DNA from: Xenophilus sp003671765
GTDB taxonomy: Bacteria > Pseudomonadota > Gammaproteobacteria > Burkholderiales > Burkholderiaceae_C
NCBI GenBank assembly: GCA_051414805.1
Contig: CP166702.1
Coordinates: 4,154,001 to 4,218,000 of the forward strand
Direction of reading: 5' to 3'
Length of the DNA: 64,000 bases
Below are positions 61,718-64,000 of this stretch, piece after piece (position 1 is the first letter of the stretch; the number at the start of each line of letters is the position of its first letter). The notes beneath the pieces were generated by a model. That model made no database searches and was not told the origin of the DNA. It saw only the letters and a list, made by a program, of their open reading frames with translations. The translations under genes were made by a program, and so were the position numbers.

Positions 61718-61780
61718 TTGCTACGAAATCGATAGCTGCTGGCGCAGGTCTGGCGGACACTGGAGGCATTTTTAGCCTGG
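61718..61780 (+). repeat. Dispersed intergenic repeat, copy G (diverged)
   Basis: GCTACGAAATCGATAGCTGCTGGCGCAGG... CTGGAGGCATTTTTAGCCTGG. It lies between the winged-helix-like gene and the acyl-CoA dehydrogenase. GC-rich arm is eroded; the GGCATTTTTAGCC tail matches the family-wide GGC-ATTT-GGCC type end. Confidence 0.72.
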
Positions 61781-61816
61781 ATCCGCCCAGGCCGCCGGGC
61801 GAGTGGCGCGAAGGCC

Positions 61817-62065
61817 TCAGACCGCCCGCGCCGCCTGACGGCCGGCGTCGGTCAGGTGCACGACCCAGCGATCGTCTTCGCGCACCACGCGCACCCAGCC
61901 GGGGCCGGCCACGCCGCCGACCGATGCGTCGCCCATCAGCGCCAGGTGCCGGAGCAGCACGCTCGCGCCCTGCCCCAGGCGCTTGCCCAGGCGCGGCAGC
62001 GACATGCCGTCCGGCCCGGGCGCTTCCGCCAGGGCCTGCAGGATCGCGGCGCTGAGCTCGTCCAT
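61817..62065 (-). CDS. Small winged-helix-like protein linked to the molybdopterin oxidoreductase
   Basis: 82 aa. LSAAILQALAEAP... LPRLGKRLGQGASVLLRHLALMGDA and VREDDRWVVHLTDAGRQAA have the look of a winged-helix fold of ArsR/MarR size. The gene begins 20 bp after the oxidoreductase stop on the same strand; small proteins of this kind commonly accompany FdhF/YdeP-type genes in this family. Function is unknown; a regulator or maturation helper is possible. Confidence 0.7.
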   Translation of the reverse strand: MDELSAAILQALAEAPGPDGMSLPRLGKRLGQGASVLLRHLALMGDASVGGVAGPGWVRVVREDDRWVVHLTDAGRQAARAV

Positions 62066-62085
62066 CGCGACGGCGAGCGCGCCCT

Positions 62086-64000
62086 TCAGGCCGCGGCGGA
62101 CTCGGCCGCCGGCGCTTGCTCAGCAGCGGACGCATGCGGCACCAGCACCACCGGAATGGCCTTCGAGGTCGGCGTGCCCGCCACGATCGCCGTGGCCGAC
62201 AGCGGCACCAGCGGGTTGGTCTCCGGGTAGTAGGCCGCCAAATTGCCGCGCGGTATGTCGTAGGCCACCAGCTTGAACCCGTCGGCACGACGTTGCTGGC
62301 CGTCGTCCCACACGGTCTTCAGGTCCACCCAATCGCCGTCCCGCAGGCCCAGCGCGCGGATGTCCTCGGGGTGGATGAACACCACGCGGCGCTGGCCGAA
62401 GACGCCGCGGTAGCGGTCGTCCATGCCGTAGATGGTGGTGTTGTACTGGTCGTGCGAACGCGTGGTGAGCAGCGTGAAGACGAGCGTGTCGCGCACCCGC
62501 TGGCGCGCGCGGTGCGAGGGCGTGTCGCGCGGCACCGCGTGCGGCACGAAGGCCGCCTTGCCCGAGGCGGTGGCCCACACGCGCTCGCTGGCCGTGTTGC
62601 GCAGGCGAAAGCCGCCCGGCGCCGCCACGCGGGCGTTGAAGCCCGCGAAGTCGTCGAAGACTTTCTCGATCAGGTCGCGGATGCGCGCGTAGTCCTCCAC
62701 CAGCCAGAGCCAGGGCGTGCGGCTGTTTCGCCGCCGGGCCGCCCCGAGGCGAAAGGCGCCCCCCTCGGGGGGCAGCGGACCGCACGAAACGGGGGAGCGT
62801 GGGGGCTCGTTGTCGCCGAGCGTTGCCGCTGCGAGCCGCGCGACGATCGCGGGCTCGCTCAGCAGGTGCTCCGACGCGGGCGGATTGATGCCGGCCGACA
62901 GGTGCACCATGCTCATCGAGTCCTCGACCGTCACGCCCTGCGGGCCGCCAGCCTGCATGTCGATCTCGGTGCGGCCCAGGCAGGGCAGGATCAGCGCCTC
63001 TCGGCCGTGCACGAGGTGGCTGCGGTTGAGCTTGGTGGCCACGTGCACCGTGAGCTCGCAGCGGCGCAGCGCGTCCCAGGTGGCGAAGGTGTCGGGCGTG
63101 GCGGCGGCGAAGTTGCCGCCCAGCGCGAAGAAGACCTTGCCGCCGCCCGACTGCATGAGTCGGATCGCCTCCACCGTGTCGACGCCATGGTCGCGCGGCG
63201 GCGCGAAGCCGAAGACCTGCTGCAGCCGGTCCAGCAGCGCGGCCGGCGGCTTCTCCCAGATGCCCATGGTGCGGTCGCCCTGCACGTTGCTGTGGCCGCG
63301 CACCGGGCAGGCGCCAGCGCCCGGGCGGCCCAGGTTGCCGCGCAGCATCAGCAGGTCGACCAGCAGCTGGATGGTCGCCACCGAATCGCGGTGCTGCGTG
63401 ATGCCCATGCCCCAGCAGACGATGACGCTCTTCGCGCCGATGTAGACATCGCCCGCGGCGCGCATCTGCGCCTCGGTCAGGCCCGACTCGGCTTCGAGCA
63501 GCGGCCACGCTTCGGCACGCAGGTCGGCGGCGAGCGCCTCGAAGCCCGTGGTGTGTTCGGCGATGAAGGCGTGGTCGAGCACGCCGCCGCGCGCGTCTTC
63601 CTGCTCGAGCACGTGCTTCATCACGCCCTTGATGGCCGCCAGGTCGCCTCCGATGCGCAGCTGGAAGTAGTGCGTGCTGATGGGCGTCGCGCCCAGCGTG
63701 GCCATCTCCAGCTTGTTCTGCGGGTCCTGGAAGCGCTCGAGCCCCCGCTCGCGCAGCGGATTGAAGCTCACGATGCGCGCGCCGCGCTTGTGGGCCGCAC
63801 GCAGCTCGCCCAGCATGCGCGGATGGTTGGTGCCCGGGTTCTGGCCGAAGATGAAGATCGCGTCGGCGAGCTCGAAGTCCTGCAGCGTCACCGTGCCCTT
63901 GCCCACGCCGATCTGCGGCTTCATGGCCGAGCCGCTGGGCTCGTGGCACATGTTCGAGCAGTCGGGGAAATTGTTGGTGCCGTACTCGCGCACGAAGAGC
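62086..64000 (-). CDS. Molybdopterin oxidoreductase alpha subunit, FdhF/YdeP type (5' end beyond window)
   Basis: At least 637 aa of a protein usually ~760-790 aa; the N-terminal part with the Fe-S region lies outside. Seen: NNFPDCSNMCHEPSG, DAIFIFGQNPGTNHPRMLGEL, GMGITQHRDSVATIQLLVDLLMLRGNLGRPGAGACPVRGHSNVQGDRTMG, and the MPT-binding C-terminal domain (RSHDQYNTTIYGMDDRYRGVFGQRRVVFIHPED). It matches the formate-dehydrogenase-like alpha subunits whose physiological role is uncertain. A 29-codon insertion at 62725-62811 splits the usual LGD-SRTPWLWLVEDY junction (see repeat entry); the frame is kept. Confidence 0.9.
   Translation of the reverse strand, partial: LFVREYGTNNFPDCSNMCHEPSGSAMKPQIGVGKGTVTLQDFELADAIFIFGQNPGTNHPRMLGELRAAHKRGARIVSFNPLRERGLERFQDPQNKLEMATLGATPISTHYFQLRIGGDLAAIKGVMKHVLEQEDARGGVLDHAFIAEHTTGFEALAADLRAEAWPLLEAESGLTEAQMRAAGDVYIGAKSVIVCWGMGITQHRDSVATIQLLVDLLMLRGNLGRPGAGACPVRGHSNVQGDRTMGIWEKPPAALLDRLQQVFGFAPPRDHGVDTVEAIRLMQSGGGKVFFALGGNFAAATPDTFATWDALRRCELTVHVATKLNRSHLVHGREALILPCLGRTEIDMQAGGPQGVTVEDSMSMVHLSAGINPPASEHLLSEPAIVARLAAATLGDNEPPRSPVSCGPLPPEGGAFRLGAARRRNSRTPWLWLVEDYARIRDLIEKVFDDFAGFNARVAAPGGFRLRNTASERVWATASGKAAFVPHAVPRDTPSHRARQRVRDTLVFTLLTTRSHDQYNTTIYGMDDRYRGVFGQRRVVFIHPEDIRALGLRDGDWVDLKTVWDDGQQRRADGFKLVAYDIPRGNLAAYYPETNPLVPLSATAIVAGTPTSKAIPVVLVPHASAAEQAPAAESAAA
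62725..62811. repeat. GC-rich dispersed element captured in frame inside the oxidoreductase gene
   Basis: 87 bp, exactly 29 codons, with the palindromic core GCCCCCCGAGGGGGGC and a paired GCCGCCGGGCCGCC arm. The encoded stretch (about PPRSP...GPLPPEGGAFRLGAARR) is a typical mistranslation of the GCCCCCCGAGGGGGGCGCC-type intergenic repeats common in Comamonadaceae, here inside a conserved protein. Confidence 0.78.

Overview
The window is high-GC chromosomal DNA from a member of the Comamonadaceae (Betaproteobacteria), most like Variovorax or a close relative. This assignment is inferred, not searched. It rests on the gene neighbourhoods (hda divergent from purM, murJ divergent from rpsT, DUF3579 next to argD and argF, a kynB-kynU-kynA run), strongly GC-biased third codon positions, and a dispersed intergenic repeat built around GCTATCGAA / GATAGCTGCTCGCGC that is familiar from this family. 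Seven copies of that repeat are present. Nearly every base is accounted for by housekeeping or metabolic genes. I see no rRNA, tRNA or CRISPR.

Layout. 1-5.2 kb: the 5' part of hda (minus), then purM, an AI-2E family membrane protein, a radical SAM protein and an overlapping methyltransferase with a nucleotidyltransferase-like tail. 5.3-7.6 kb: a cysteine hydrolase, a DJ-1/PfpI protein and a GlxA-type AraC regulator. 7.7-14.9 kb (minus): murJ, a SirB1-type protein, a VOC protein, a YCII/DGPF protein with its ECF sigma factor, and a FUSC/YccS-type membrane protein. 15.0-19.8 kb: rpsT with a textbook promoter and terminator, DUF3579, argD, an aldo/keto reductase, a scar of two broken genes (Old Yellow Enzyme and LysR remnants), and argF. 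20.0-28.3 kb: DUF2141, a Tat-exported carotenoid oxygenase, a cysteine-cluster protein, the kynurenine operon, an SMI1/KNR4-like ankyrin protein and an FAD monooxygenase. 28.4-30.8 kb (minus): feoA-feoB plus a Cys-tailed small membrane protein behind a Fur-box-like site.

31.6-52.1 kb is the outstanding region. It holds a 4712-residue DUF4347/VCBS-type giant surface protein with five almost identical 816-bp tandem repeats. It is followed by four tightly packed genes: a TolC-like lipoprotein with a C-terminal extension, a periplasmic adaptor, a membrane-anchored HlyD-like protein with a GAF-like N-terminus, and a fusion of a PqqD-like domain, an M50 site-2-protease domain and a HlyD-like arm. 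Parts of a type I exporter are present but no ABC ATPase is encoded. This is the best candidate in the window for an incompletely described system.

52.3-54.9 kb is an accessory patch with a lower-GC nucleotidyltransferase and an intact IS1182-type element with matching terminal inverted repeats. 55-64 kb returns to the core: acnA, a small membrane protein divergent from an MmyB-like regulator, a FadE-type acyl-CoA dehydrogenase, a small winged-helix-like protein and a molybdopterin oxidoreductase (FdhF/YdeP type) that runs off the right edge. Two enzymes, KynU and the molybdopterin oxidoreductase, carry in-frame insertions (32 and 29 codons) that look like GC-rich dispersed palindromes captured inside coding sequence.
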